From: Paraspadella gotoi
Taxonomy: Eukaryota; Chaetognatha
Assembly (NCBI GenBank): GCA_051294375.1
Contig: CM119267.1
Location: 14,439,694-14,503,693, forward strand
DNA length: 64,000 nt
Direction of reading: 5' to 3'
Shown here: piece by piece, positions 42,461 to 53,423 of the stretch
Numbering within the stretch: position 1 is the first letter of the stretch
How the letters are laid out: every line of letters begins with the position of its first letter
The notes under the pieces: generated by a model
What the model was told of the DNA's origin: nothing
Database searches by the model: none
What the model saw: the letters and a program-made list of their open reading frames with translations, nothing else
Made by a program: the position numbers and the translations under genes

Positions 42461-43324
42461 TCGTCGCAATCGCTAAGCGTTTGCGACGATATTGTGACGC
42501 TTTTGCGCATAAGTGGCTGTTAGGGGGCGAATCCTGCGTACCCCCTAACGGGTAGCGACGAGTGTGGGGTGACCAAAGGAGGGTCACTAAAAGTCAAGGC
42601 GTGGCAGAATGTCTCGTTCCAACCAGGGAATGATAGATCACGGGCGGCCGTGCATTGACAGTGCACCCTGGAATCTACACTGTAATAGATCAGAAGAGAA
42701 ACACAATGATCAAGAACCACATAACCTATCAGTAACCCAACACCTCTCCTATAATCATTAATAACTCATGATAGCTGGAAAGGAAAGACATTGAATAACA
42801 AATATCAATCAATGAATAATAAATGAATAGACACGTGGTGAAACGTTTTATTTGTTAATGAATTAATATCCAAATGAATAAAAGTCCGATGATGAATCTT
42901 CACGAAAGTTTCTTCCCGACATGGCGTCGTCGTCGTCGTCGGCGTTCCAAATTATAGATCGCCTTTTTTATGATTAAATTTGGGTGTATGAAGCTGAAAA
43001 TTTATATACAGCTTCTCATCATTGATGTGCTTAAAATTGAGTCTGGACAGTTATTAAATATGTTTTGTTTACGTTTTATCAAAACAAACAAATTTTCCTC
43101 TTTATTTTTATATTTTTTTCTCTCTCTCTTTTCTCTTTTAATTATATGTCTTCTCCCTCTCTCTTTTCTCTAGTCACTGATTCATAATCATAGGGGGAAA
43201 AAACGAGCCTGCAGCTGGTTCTGCAGGGGCTTATTCTTTTTCTCTCTTTTCTCCTGCTGCTTCTGCAGTGGCTCTTTCTTTTTCTCTCTTTTTTCCTGCT
43301 GCTTCTGCTGCTGCCTTTTGATTT

Positions 43325-43357
<33 letters not shown>

Positions 43358-43616
43358 GCATTTTTATTTAAAAAAAAAATTTAATTAGGATTGAACTCGT
43401 AAAATTAGGCATCGCATTCGTGCATGTTATCATTTTGCTATTTTTCAGAAAATATAACTTTAATTTTCTTCCGTACTTTATTATTTTTTTTTATTGACAA
43501 TCGCAAAATAGAATTTTTAGTTGTTTATAATTTAATTTTCTTTTTTCAAATTTTCTTTTTTTTAGTATCAAAATTTGTCATCAATCCAGATTTTTCTTAT
43601 GCTATTGCGACGATCC
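42461..43616. repeat. Dispersed repeat A, copy 2 (interrupted)
   Basis: Counterpart of 11753-12537, split by the LTR-like insertion at 42518-42921. Ends ATCGTCGCAAT (left) and ATTGCGACGAT (right, 43604-43614) are exact inverted matches, more complete than in copy 1. Two imperfect duplications of a unit with CTGCAG, GGGGCTT/GGCTC and TTTCTCTCTTTTCTCCTGCTG lie in the middle. It has no coding capacity. Confidence 0.65.
42518..42921. mobile_element. Solo LTR-like element, copy 2, with 4 bp target duplication
   Basis: 404 bp, starting TGTTAGGGGGCG and ending CTTCCCGACA. It is flanked on both sides by TGGC (42514-42517 and 42922-42925). The uninterrupted sister repeat at 11753-12537 reads CATAAGTGGCGGCGTCGTCG at this place, which supports the insertion site independently. 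It shares its blocks with 39489-39935. Confidence 0.75.
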
Positions 43617-43764
43617 TTATGCTTTTAAGATTTTTTAAATTATTTTATTAATTTTCTTGGATAGTAACGTCTGGCGAGATCCCTATACTTTTAAGATTTT
43701 TTTAATAGATCGCTTCCCACTCAATGCGTATTCCCTGAAACTTATTTGGTTTCTTGCTGGATAA

Positions 43765-45692
43765 ATGACGTCGCGGGCGCAATTTTTGTTGAGTGTGGCA
43801 TTGACGTTTTTGTCTCGCCGAGCATCGCTGGCCGTAGCTGCCTCCGTCTCAGCGGCTCTCGTAATCAACGCCGCCTTTAGACGCAAACAGGTTCTTCGCT
43901 ATTTTGAATTTATTGTTTTAAACTACTTTTATTTAAATTCAATGTAAACAGAACAAATCAGTTCAATCGCAACCATGACGCTTCTCTCTTTTAAATTATT
44001 TGTCTATAGTGGAGCGCCGTGGTTCACGAAAACAAGCGCCGAATTCGCAAGGACTACGAACGTGTCGGGACCGTGTCGTTGCTCCTCGTCTACCCAGTCA
44101 AAAGTTTGCGAGGGCAACGGCGATATCAAGTTTTTTGCGGCGGACTCGGAACTTCCGCCTTCGAGGTTCGTCGTCCTTTTTTCTCTCCTGTTCGCTGTTG
44201 TTCTTTTTCGTTACAAGATCGTAGGTAATGTCTTTACCCTTCTTTCTTCTCTTCAGAATTCGAAGGTGATCGATCGAGGATGGATGATCGTTCAGGGAGA
44301 AGGGAATCGCTTCGTCACTCAGCGACAGGAGCCTCTCCTCGCGCGGATCGTCCCCGAGATCGACGAGGAAAAGGTTCCTTACATTTTTTTTTACAAGTGG
44401 GGGACAAAATCGAATTGACATTTTCATATTCAGAATTTCGTTACTCTTACCGGTCCCGATGAAGATTCTATCACCTTTCCAATCCCACCCGACGTCCTCA
44501 CGCAGAACTGCTGTAAAGTTCTCGAAACAAAAGTCTTTTCCTCGAAAACGATTGGTTTGTTTATTTTTGATTGCAATCATCACTCTTCAGTGTCGTGAAA
44601 AAAATGTGAAATAACCTAGATACATGTACGGTATTATAACTATGTTTTGGTATTGGTTTTTGAAAAGGAGTGGATTGCGGAGATGACGTCGGCGAATGGT
44701 TGGATAGGTTACTCAGTCGAAAAGGGCACAGACTCCTTTACAAGGCGCCTTTTCTAGAAAGCAGAGACATCGACACCACTATGCCTGATGGGATCGATCT
44801 AGATCACGGGCTGCAAAGGTTTGTTTTAAAAAAAAAAATTTAATAAAATAAAAACAAAGAAAACCAATATATAAATAATGGCATGATAATATAATACATA
44901 CTGTACATACTGTATTTATATTTTGATGTGTAGGAAATTGGCATATCAAGACTGCGGACCTATCATGATCGCTAACTTTTCTTCTCTTAATGACGTTAAT
45001 GAAAAGTTAGAAATGAGGAACGTGAAGGTGATTTAGGAAATTACTCCCGGTTTTAGCTTAATTCTTTTAATCAATAATGTACATTTTACAATGTACAATC
45101 AACCACTTATGCAGGTGGAGATGGAGAGTTTCCGCCCCAATGTAGCGGTTTCTGGCGCTCATCCATGGGACGAAGATAACTGGGACAACATACTGTTCTG
45201 TCCGCCTGGATCCGACATTCACGGTTCGTGCTACCCTTGGCAAAAACAGCAACGATAAACATATACGAAGGCTCGATTTATTCTCTTATTTATTCTTCCT
45301 GAAGATCCTGAAACGTCAGGGTCCTTGGTAGAGCTAAGGCGCTTGGCACCTTGCACCAGATGTAAGATACCGACGATCGATCCGGCCACTGGTCGGTTCC
45401 GACTCGATGCAGAACCACTCAAGGTATTTTTCTTTCATAAATTTCACTTGCATAAGACGTAACGCTTACCAACTTTGGTTCTTTACACCAGACGATGAAA
45501 AAGTATCGGATGTGGCCTGGATGGGGCAAGAGCCCTGTTTTTGGTACCCACGTGGGCGTAGTTCGTCAGGGAATGGCGCGAGTGGGGGACGAAGTCTGGA
45601 TTACGCGATCTAACGAAGATATCAGCCAGAGAGGAGTTGGTCTTCTAGCTGCCGTCGGGCGGGACCCCAGCTATGACATTTGGAGACTTTAA
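43765..45692 (+). CDS. MTARC: Mitochondrial amidoxime-reducing component (MOSC protein)
   Basis: Molybdenum enzyme of the outer mitochondrial membrane that reduces N-hydroxylated compounds with cytochrome b5. Nine exons in phase (43765-43890, 44010-44165, 44257-44373, 44434-44554, 44668-44818, 44934-45027, 45115-45223, 45305-45423, 45492-45692) give 397 aa. Residues about 18-36 are a signal-anchor-like hydrophobic segment with arginines on both sides. MOSC N-terminal barrel: VSLLLVYPVKSLRGQ and DRGWMIVQGEGNRFVTQRQ. MOSC domain: FRPNVAVSG, DNWDNILF, and LAPCTRCKIPTIDPATG with the Mo-liganding Cys region (human ACSRCILTTVDPDTG), then GKSPVFGTHVGVV. A tail of about 25 aa follows the usual end (VGDPVYLL in human). 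Animals have one or two such genes; no number is assigned. Confidence 0.92.
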
Positions 45693-46396
45693 AATTTGTA
45701 TAGATCCGGTGCCATTGGAGATTTTTACTCATCACTACATTATTATTTATTTGAAGCAATAAACATTGTCATTTTGCCCTCCTCCTTTATTACGTTTTTA
45801 TAGAAATTAATCTGTGTTGTGATTGAGCTTGCGCCAATAATTAATGCGGACGCAGTCGCATTTTCGTTAGGAAAGAAATATTTTTTTCACTGCGGACGAG
45901 TTGCGGACATTCGTTAGTCTGAACCTTCATTAAACTTCTGTGACAACGCCATTCAACTGGAAATAGCGTTGCCCTTTAGTCCTGACCATCGTACAATTGA
46001 TCTCAAGTTAAATTATTATTCCAGTAGCCGTTGATGTTTATTTAATTCGGACTATCAATATACTATTTGTTCTTTAAGTTCAACCTTAGGCCTTGGCTCA
46101 AAAAAACGTGCCAAATAGCGAAAAAGTTAATAGTTCGCAGTCAACAACAGTAAAAATGTTCTTTTATTTATTAAACCTGTCAATTTTTACTGTTTGTTGT
46201 CAGTTTTTCGGTCCGGCCCCTTACAGCATAGTCCATAATTTTTAATTGCAAATAACTAAAATTATAGATGGATATTGTTTTTTTTTTTTTTTTTGGAAAT
46301 CAATAATAATGGCACAATATTTTATACATCTATTTTCTTTCATCTGATTTTTTTCGCTAAGGCTTATTTTTTTCAATTACAGGTTTCACGTTTACG
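45693..46396. other. Intergenic with polyadenylation signal
   Basis: AATAAA at 45758-45763 is a likely poly(A) signal for MARC, 66 bases after its stop. A weak hairpin (ACAACAGTAAAAAT/ATTTTTACTGTTTGTTG, about 46143-46202) follows. TTTTTTTCAATTACAG ends 15 bases before the DPM3 ATG and could be a splice acceptor. Confidence 0.6.
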
Positions 46397-46869
46397 ATGA
46401 CTAAATTACTTCAGTGGTTATTTTTCTTGTCGGTTTTTGCCGCAGTTTGGTTTGCCTTTTATTCACCTTTAAACGCCGTGGCTGAAGTTGACGACAACAT
46501 CAAAACTCTGGTGTTTTGGTCTCCCGTAGCTTTTGTTATCGCTTTTGGCCTCGTTTCCATCGCCATCGTCTTTTATAGGTGATTTTGACTCTTTTTCTGA
46601 GTTTCGTTTTATGGAGATAGCCCTAGAGTACAATACTTGCTTGGTATCCCAGTCGATATTATGCATAAAATTGTTAAAATGAAATTGCTCATTACATTCA
46701 AAAATATTTGTGTGGCTTTAAGTTTAACTGATTTTCTTATTGTTTTTATTTTTCATTTTGCCATATTAGAGTGGCCACATTCAACGATTGTCCAGAAGCC
46801 GCGGAAGAATTAAAACAACAAATCGAAGAAGCCCGCCTCGATCTCAAGTCCAAAGGCATCGCGTTTTAA
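46397..46869 (+). CDS. DPM3: Dolichol-phosphate mannosyltransferase subunit 3
   Basis: Small ER membrane subunit that tethers the catalytic DPM1. Exons 46397-46578 and 46770-46869 (phase 2) give 93 aa; human DPM3 is 92. The start [18 protein letters not shown] and the C-terminal half [20 protein letters not shown], then [13 protein letters not shown], nearly match human DPM3. Two transmembrane helices (about 6-24 and 40-60) precede a cytosolic helix. The stop lies only 29 bp before the first possible RRP7A start. Confidence 0.96.
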
Positions 46870-46898
46870 TTTTTCTCTACGCTCCACTTCATCTCTCA

Positions 46899-47855
46899 AT
46901 GTCCCAAACTCCACGCACGTGCACCATGAATTCTAAACGCGTTTCGTTTTTCTCGCTCAAGTATTCCTCATCATTTTCTTCGCGTCAAGTGATGATAATA
47001 AAAATCCCTTCCACTGTGGCCGTCGCCGTCGCTCTACTCAACGTTCCACCGTGGTGTCGCGATCGGCAACTCTCAGATCTATTGACTCAAAAATGCGGCA
47101 AAGTGTCATCTCTCCGTTTCGTGGGCAGAAGTGAGACCGAGTCCATCTTGGCCGGCCGATCTCCTCCCCTTCAAGATACTTCGGCCACCCCGGGCGTCGA
47201 TATGGATAGCGGCGTTAATTCGCGCCATTTCGCGCCTGAAGTCAAGTGCGAGTTCCACGACGCCATCGTCGTTTTCAAGTCTTCTGCGAGTCTCGAAAAA
47301 CTTTACGAACTGAAAGATTCCTTGGTTCTTTGCAGTGAACATACTAAATCTTTCACGGGTGAGTACTGAGTAGACTTTCACTTTCACTTTTGAGACGAGA
47401 AATTATTTCTTTGTGGCGGGGAACGCTCTCATGTTATGTAATTTATTTTTCGTTTCTTAGGAATGAAGAAATGGGTTTCTGATTACAAGTCTGAAATCGT
47501 CCGCGATTGGGACGATTTTCAGAAAGAACTCGATTCTTTTATGATCGATTACGACAAAAGGAAGGAGGAAGAAGAGGCGAGGCTGAAGGAGATCGGCGAA
47601 GAAGAGGACGATGAGGGATGGACGACCGTCACCTCAAAATCTAAGAAACCCTTCGTCCGAAACAAACTTGAGAATCAGACGCTCGCTCGGGCCAAAGCCA
47701 AGAAGGCCGCTGCCGACAAGGAACTACTCCACTTTTATAAATTCCAGCGCAAAGAACGAAAACAGGATCTAATTCAGAACTTGAGAGATAAATTCGAGGA
47801 GGACAAAAAACGTGTCGCTACCATGAAGGCCGAGAGGAAGTTTAGACCTTATTGA
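46899..47855 (+). CDS. RRP7A: Ribosomal RNA processing protein 7
   Basis: Nucleolar factor for small-subunit rRNA processing. Exons to 47358 and 47461-47855 (phase 1). Two in-frame starts: 46899 (284 aa) or 46926 (275 aa). The second fits better, since MNSKRVSFFSLKYSSSFSSR resembles the human IPIKFSEKQQ segment. Then come ALLNVPPWC (RRM-like start), KWVSDYKSEIVRDWDDF, EDDEGWTTVTSKSKKP, KELLHFYKFQRKERK and the terminal RKFRPY that is diagnostic of Rrp7. The frame stays open upstream into DPM3 exon 2 (to 46788), and there is no AG between the DPM3 stop and 46899. Confidence 0.93.
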
Positions 47856-48841
47856 CGTTGTTTGTGTTTAGTCTATTATCACGAATTGTGAAGTTAATGA
47901 AATCCCATATACAGAAGGCTTCATATTATAAAATGAACTACTGGACCAAATTTACTAAAATATTTATATATTTCTATATTTGAACCCTGAGCAGAGATAT
48001 GGGGCACCGGAAAGGTCACCCATATGGGCAAAAAATGGACAAAATTTGTTTTATTATTTTTTCATTATTTTTGTTTTGAACAGTTGCATAGACGTTTACT
48101 CTTCCACAAAAATATTAGTTTATTAGTTTATTAGTTTACCTTAATTTTTAGCGTCATGAACCTCAACAGTTCAAACCATGCTTAATTATTGGAAATTTAT
48201 CAATTTTAGTTCTAAAATGTTTTTTTATATGTTTAAACGTCAATGCACCTCATACTAATAAAAATTTTAAACATAAACAAATTTTTTAGCTTTTTTGGCC
48301 CCCCAGGGGTCCACCCCCAGGGCCTTGTATCTCTTGTCAGGGGTTGAATATCAATTAGAACTCTAAATGTAAAATTTCATGAAATTCGATCGGCTAGTTT
48401 GGTGGGAACTGATTCTGGTTACGAAAAAGGATACCTCATTTTATAATATGACGTTTTCTGTAGTTAACTGTCGCTTTTTTCAGTGCTCGATATAAAGCAT
48501 TTAAAATCAAAATGAAATCGATGAATTAAAGGTGGTGTTCAGAGGAAATAATTGAAGTAACAAAGTTTGTTAAATGATATTTAGGTTTAAAGTTCTAAGT
48601 GTCATTTGAATTTATTTCTTTTTAAATCGTTATTTAAAAACCCTGAAACTAAAACAAAAATTTTCACAACGTACTGTTAAATCTAAAAACCCAAGTACGA
48701 AATGAAAACAGCGCTTATTAACTTATTCACGATCTCTCGAAAAAGACTATGGACAAATTTTCTTACTTTCGTACTCATCTAAAAAATACGTTATCAAATT
48801 CCCTGAACACCACCCTTTCCTTTTACCACGAGACTTTAGTC
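47856..48841. other. Intergenic with an inverted-repeat element
   Basis: It holds the 521 bp element at 47931-48451. The remainder is AT-rich. An in-frame ATG at 48749 would lengthen SWEET by 31 aa, but that stretch does not resemble the family. Confidence 0.6.
47931..48451. repeat. MITE-like inverted-repeat element
   Basis: TCATATTATAAAATGA at 47931-47946 is exactly inverted at 48436-48451. Further inside, TTGAACCCTGAGCAGAGATA on the left pairs loosely with TATCTCTTGTCAGGGGTTGA on the right. The middle has GGCCCCCCAGGGGTCCACCC. No open frame. Target duplication is not clear. Confidence 0.55.
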
Positions 48842-49572
48842 ATGGAGACGGACTCGTTAAAGTGGTTAGTTTCATGGTTAGCCACCGTCTCCACGATCGG
48901 CCTTTTTCTCAGCGGCCTTTCTGTTTGTCGCAAAGTTTGGAAGCAAGGTGACACGAGAGACATTGCTGTCGCTTCCTTCATCGTCACTGCCACCAACTGT
49001 GCCTTTTGGTTAAAGTAAGAAACTATACGGTGAATTTTACATCGCGTCGGTTTAGCACTTTTAAAACTCGCTTTCCGTTCAGGTACGGGTTATTGAAATT
49101 TGATTCAACGCTGATCGTAGTCAACACTGTCGGACTCTTCTTGGAAATCGGATACCTCGCCTTTTATTATTTCTTCACCGGACTCGGTTCTCGACGTCTC
49201 CTCAACAAAACCATCCTCGCCAGTTTTGCCGCCTTCGCTTTCGTCTATGGGGCTTCCGTTTACGGCGCCGAGTCTCCGGTCCTCGCCCTCGGCTATGTCG
49301 GTTCCCTGACGGCGATGGGCGTTTACGCGTCTCCTTTGTCGGCGGTGGCTCAGGTCCTGCGTCATCGCAACACCGACTTCATGTCATTCCCGTTATGCGC
49401 CGCCGGCCTCATCGTTTCCATCGAGTGGTTCATTTATGGTACCCTCATTTCGGACCGGTTCTTGGCCCTACCCAACCTCGTCGGAGTCGCCCTAGGTCTT
49501 TTCCAAATGGCTCTTTTCATAAAATTTCCGTCGACGTCGAGGACCAAAGATTCGTCTACGTCTCTCGTTTAA
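48842..49572 (+). CDS. SLC50A1: SWEET sugar transporter
   Basis: Uniporter-type sugar carrier of the Golgi/plasma membrane; most animals have few copies. Exons 48842-49014 and 49083-49572 (phase 2) give 220 aa, the family length. There are seven hydrophobic segments in two MtN3/saliva (PQ-loop) triplets joined by a linker helix. Landmarks are STIGLFLSGLSVCRKVWKQG, LKYGLLKFDSTLIVVNTVG, MGVYASPLSAVAQVLRHRNT (the second-triplet S/Y-SPL motif) and FPLCAAGLIVSIEWFIYG. The intron splits the conserved Lys codon before YGLLK. Confidence 0.92.
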
Positions 49573-49898
49573 TTCTTAAGTGTGACAGAGAGGATAGGTT
49601 TTCATAGTTTTCATAGATGATAAAAACATATTCGGGGGGGAAAACAAGAGTATAAAATTCGCTTTTTCATTCCGTGAATGAAACCTTTTTTTTATCATTC
49701 ATTTCTGTAAAACCGACGCCATAACAACCGTCATTCCAAGCTGTGACTTAGTAATTAGTATTAATTTTTTGTAATTTTTTTTACTTGTTACGATACTAAT
49801 GAGACATTTAGTTATTTACAATATATCTTTTTGTACCTAACTGATACTTATTGTTGCTCAGGACTACTTAGTAAATAACAAAAACTGTTTCCTCTAAA
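49573..49898. other. Intergenic, AT-rich
   Basis: 326 bp with no supported feature apart from CTCAGGACTACTTAG, a possible weak acceptor about 27 bases before the POMP ATG. Confidence 0.5.
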
Positions 49899-50333
49899 AT
49901 GAGTTTTGGAATGCCTACTATCCGTCCACGGGACGATGAATCTGCACTTACCCGTTTGGATGCCGTTGAAGAAATCCACGAACCTCAGAAGGCCATGCTG
50001 ACCGGCGTCCCAGCGTCTATGAGCAAACCTCAAGGGGCTGCGCACGCGCTGGAAGCCTCCGAATCCAATTGGAACGAGCACCAGGACAAGATACGCATGA
50101 CGGTGCTGCGCAACACCCAGGGCATCCATGCTCCGTTCCGCTTGATGATGGAACGGCGCGCGGTCGCTAACGTCTGCCGCTTGCCTTGTCTGCCCTCGCA
50201 CCATTTGGCTTTGGACGTTCTTACTGGAAACGACGAGACTATCGGTTTCGAAGACGTTCTTGGCGGACCAGAAGTTGGAGAAGTTATAGGTCAACCTCAC
50301 GCCATGCTCGAAAAGCGTTTGGGACTTCTGTAA
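49899..50333 (+). CDS. POMP: Proteasome maturation protein
   Basis: Chaperone (Ump1) that guides beta-subunit entry and dimerisation of half-20S proteasomes, and is then the first substrate. Single exon, 144 aa; human POMP is 141. Matching blocks are KAMLTGVPASMSKPQGAAHA-like N-terminal half, NTQGIHAPFRLMMERRAV, LPSHHLALDVLTGNDETIGF, FEDVLGGPE and PHAMLEKRLGLL. It ends 193 bp before ZWILCH. Confidence 0.96.
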   Translation: MSFGMPTIRPRDDESALTRLDAVEEIHEPQKAMLTGVPASMSKPQGAAHALEASESNWNEHQDKIRMTVLRNTQGIHAPFRLMMERRAVANVCRLPCLPSHHLALDVLTGNDETIGFEDVLGGPEVGEVIGQPHAMLEKRLGLL

Positions 50334-50526
50334 AATAACTGAAGCGTTTGATTAATATGTCTTGGTGGTTCCCTAAGTAAATGTTTTATCTAGTAAAAAT
50401 AATTTTTTTTTTGTGCTCGTCTATATTTTCACCATTGGTTCTTTGAAAGATTTTTTTTCACCGTTTTACGTAATAAATGAGTATTGAGTAGACGTTTTTC
50501 GCTTTTTGCAGCTCTTAGTCATCGTC

Positions 50527-52488
50527 ATGCCGTCTCTTTCTTTCGATGCGCTCGAAACGATATGCCAAGAGTCCTCGCAAAATAGTTCCCTCAAAGGAAC
50601 ACAGCTGATCAACGACGCTTTCGTCGTGTCTTTAGTTCCTATCGAATCTCTAGTGGATCTTAATGTGGGCGGGGCAAGCAACAACTTTCCACGATCGGAA
50701 CGCGTTATCGCCTCGCGCCATGTCCTGCCAATGCTGTTTCATCCCCTACGGGTGGAAAACGGCGGCGAGGAGGTTGTTGAGATCGTCATGTTGGGCCAAG
50801 GTTTGGGCGACGAGGCGAGCCAACCGAATCGCGGGGTTCTCCGAGAGTTATCTCTGAACGCTGATTCTTCTTTCCGTGAAAGAATTTCGAGCTCCGGCCA
50901 ACGAACGAACCCTGAAAGTCTTGACGGCAATCCCCTTCGGGTGGAATTTATCAGCCTAAACCTTCCTACCGAAATCGCCGATTCATCTTTTCGCGGGGAT
51001 GTGTTTTTGGACGAGGGTCGGGATTGGATTAACCCTGTATCATGGACGGTAGCTCGCCAGGCTCTCTCTAGGGTCGCTCGCGTTCCCTTTGACTCTAACA
51101 ATCGTGCCGTGCGTTTGTGGATCGCCTGCGACGGGAAAGATGCAGAATCCCGTGTGCTCGCGTCCTCTTGCAAGATCAGCAAGTTTGCTTCCAACTTCAC
51201 CGAAATTTCTCACACCATTCTCTCCGCGGATAAAGCCCAAGGTCTTTTAACCGATTTTTTGGATGGCCACACGAGTCATTCCACCTCGGGATCCTCAATG
51301 TTTCCTATTGAGGTCTCTGCTCGGTATTATGTGCGCACTACTACCGATGTCGACGATCCCCCCAAAAAGAAGGCCGATAATAACGGCGCTTCCGTTGTCT
51401 CCGAGGGCAGGCAGATGGTGATCGAACCCAGCTGGACCTGGGGTGAATTGCGTGAGAGGCGCCTTCTTCAGGCTCCATCGCCGACTGAAAAACGTCTCGA
51501 ATGTAAACTTAGACTTACGATCGGAGGCTCGCCCGGCGAAATGACCGTCAAGCACGACGATCAGCAGCGGATCCTGGCCAGGCTTTACGATGATCTAATA
51601 AAACTTGAGTCCTTTTTGAAAGGCTTGACGGGGGGCGATAACCTGGTTTGGTTTCCCCGCCAATCCGACGACATAAAAAAACAATTTCGTGATCTCATGG
51701 AAATGGGGTTCGGTGAAGTCGAAAACTACGCCCAGGGAGAGAGCGATGGCATCAGGTTGGACTTAATCGCCAAAATGTGGAACGTTTTGAAGTTCTGCTC
51801 GTCGAGTCAAGAACTCCAAGAATGCCTTGACATCGCTTTGACATTCATACTTAAATCCAAATCTACCGGCTTAAGCCCCCGAGTCTTCTCGTCTTCGGCT
51901 TCTTTCTTAGCGCGACTCATGACGACCGATCTCGTTGGTCATGAGAAAAATCCGCTCTTGGGCCGAAACCCGCTTCTTATCCTGGCTGAGCTTGGCGTCG
52001 ACAAGATGCGTCAAGAGTACCGAGCGTTTGGTGCTGATCTTCTTCCCCAAATTCCTTTGGAAAAGTTGGCCGGTTTCTCCATCAATAAGTTGTCAAAGGA
52101 TCCGTATTCGTCCGAGCAATGTTTGGAGAACTTTACGCGTATCATAACTTTGCATTACCTCGTTGATTCGCTCACGCAGATCAAGACTTTCTTTCCTTCT
52201 GCCAATCTCGAGAGCTCGGCTCTCAAATCGGCGCAGGAGCTGCGGAAATCTCCGCCGACCGACATTGGCCAGTTCAAGACCGTGACTCTTGATTTGAAAA
52301 TCGGCGATGACGTCAAACCAGAGCATCTACAAAGCCCTACTTCCTGGATGGCTGTAGCGAAAAATCATCCAAAGACAGTTACATTGCACTTGAGTCAAAG
52401 CAAAGTCCTACCCATTCAAAAGATTGATGTCGCAGGTCAGGGCGATTTCTTTCTTACCAAAATCAGCTCCACAGACCACGTTTGGTGA
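50527..52488 (+). CDS. ZWILCH: Zwilch, RZZ kinetochore complex subunit
   Basis: In animals Zwilch forms the ROD-Zwilch-ZW10 complex, which recruits dynein and Mad1-Mad2 to unattached kinetochores. Single exon, 653 aa; human Zwilch is 591. The match is moderate and spread out: VIEPSWTWGELRERRLLQAP (human LDISWSPVDEILQIPP), then LKLRLTIGG-like strand and RLYDDLIKLESFLKGL (human LYRELKFLLVLADGL), LILAELGVDKMRQEYRAF (human LLEIGLDKLKKDYISF) and LHYLVDSLTQIKTFFPS. These occur in family order at similar spacing. The N-terminal third is weakly similar. The start is the first ATG after a possible acceptor TTTTTGCAG. Confidence 0.8.
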   Translation: MPSLSFDALETICQESSQNSSLKGTQLINDAFVVSLVPIESLVDLNVGGASNNFPRSERVIASRHVLPMLFHPLRVENGGEEVVEIVMLGQGLGDEASQPNRGVLRELSLNADSSFRERISSSGQRTNPESLDGNPLRVEFISLNLPTEIADSSFRGDVFLDEGRDWINPVSWTVARQALSRVARVPFDSNNRAVRLWIACDGKDAESRVLASSCKISKFASNFTEISHTILSADKAQGLLTDFLDGHTSHSTSGSSMFPIEVSARYYVRTTTDVDDPPKKKADNNGASVVSEGRQMVIEPSWTWGELRERRLLQAPSPTEKRLECKLRLTIGGSPGEMTVKHDDQQRILARLYDDLIKLESFLKGLTGGDNLVWFPRQSDDIKKQFRDLMEMGFGEVENYAQGESDGIRLDLIAKMWNVLKFCSSSQELQECLDIALTFILKSKSTGLSPRVFSSSASFLARLMTTDLVGHEKNPLLGRNPLLILAELGVDKMRQEYRAFGADLLPQIPLEKLAGFSINKLSKDPYSSEQCLENFTRIITLHYLVDSLTQIKTFFPSANLESSALKSAQELRKSPPTDIGQFKTVTLDLKIGDDVKPEHLQSPTSWMAVAKNHPKTVTLHLSQSKVLPIQKIDVAGQGDFFLTKISSTDHVW

Positions 52489-52614
52489 CGTTTATGATGA
52501 ACTTTTTAACGGTTTTTTTTTTCAATTATCTTTTTGTTATTTTGCCTTTACATTCGTTATGACATTTATTTGATCGAAAAATTGGACCATATTAGCATTT
52601 AGCATTTGTTAAAA

Positions 52615-53413
52615 ATGGCGGACGCTGAAGCAATGAGGGCTCAAGTCGCCGATCTTCTCCGCGGCATCGACAGATACAATCCCGAGCATCTGCCCACACT
52701 GGAAGCCTACGTCAACGCACAGGCTCAGGAGGTCACCTACGACCTCGAGGCCAATCTCACCGTTCTCAAATTGTACCAGTTTAATCCGGGCTACTACAAT
52801 CAGTACGCGATCGGGCAAATCCTTCTCAAAGCCTTGACGAATCTTCCCCACACGGACTTTGTCATGTGCAAATGCCTCATCGAACCCGGGCGGCTCGAGG
52901 GCGAGGACAACCCCCTCATTCGCATCCTCCACTACTCGGAACTGTTGGAAACGTGTCAGTTCGAAGCCTTTTGGACGGCGCTGGAGACGGAGTTAGAATT
53001 CATCGAGGAGGGCTTCGGGGTCAAGGGATTCCCCGATGAAATTAGGTGACCTGAAGATTTTTTATTTAAAAATTTGTGGAAATATTTTATTGAAGATTAC
53101 ATTATATGGGGTAAAAGTGCGCGATTTATTATGATTGTTCGTGATCTTTTTAGCTCTTTGTTTCTTTTCCAGGAAATACATTTGTCACGTGGTTAACATC
53201 ACGTACCAGAACATCGAGAAGGAAGAGCTTCGGGAATTGTTGGGCGGCGTCGACACGCCAACGCTTCACCTTTGGATCAACAATTACGGGTGGCGGGATA
53301 ACGGCGACGGTTCCCTTTTCATTCAAAATCAAGACGAAAACGTTAAAACGAAGGAGATCGTGGAGAAAATCTCTTTCGAAAACGTCGCGCCCGTTTTGGC
53401 TTCTTTAAAATGA
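52615..53413 (+). CDS. EIF3K: Translation initiation factor 3 subunit K
   Basis: Non-core eIF3 subunit that partners subunit L. Exons 52615-53045 and 53173-53413 (phase 2) give 223 aa; human eIF3k is 218. LLRGIDRYNPEHLPTLEAYV, YDLEANLTVLKLYQFNP, QILLKALTNLPHTDFVMCKC and KYICHVVNITYQNI nearly match human. The HAM/winged-helix C-terminal half ends IVEKISFENVAPVLASLK. A likely AATAAA (53418-53423) follows the stop by five bases. Confidence 0.97.
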
Positions 53414-53417
53414 AGTT

Positions 53418-53423
53418 AATAAA
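53418..53423 (+). terminator. Polyadenylation signal of eIF3k
   Basis: AATAAA directly after the EIF3K stop, followed by GT/T-rich sequence (AGTTTTGGTAG, then a T-run) as expected for a downstream element. The next gene starts 205 bases on. Confidence 0.6.

Larger units (their letters stand above)
41568..43764. other. Largest intergenic gap, repeat-filled
   Basis: From left to right: unique DNA with a 100-codon frame on the minus strand (41780-42082, not recognised and probably not a gene), an ATT/ATCAATCA low-complexity block (42226-42450), dispersed repeat A (42461-43616) interrupted by a solo LTR, then the MARC start. Confidence 0.65.

Noticed and set aside
48749-48841. Longer SWEET N-terminus
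   Set aside because: The extra 31 residues do not resemble the family; METDSLKWL at 48842 gives the usual length.
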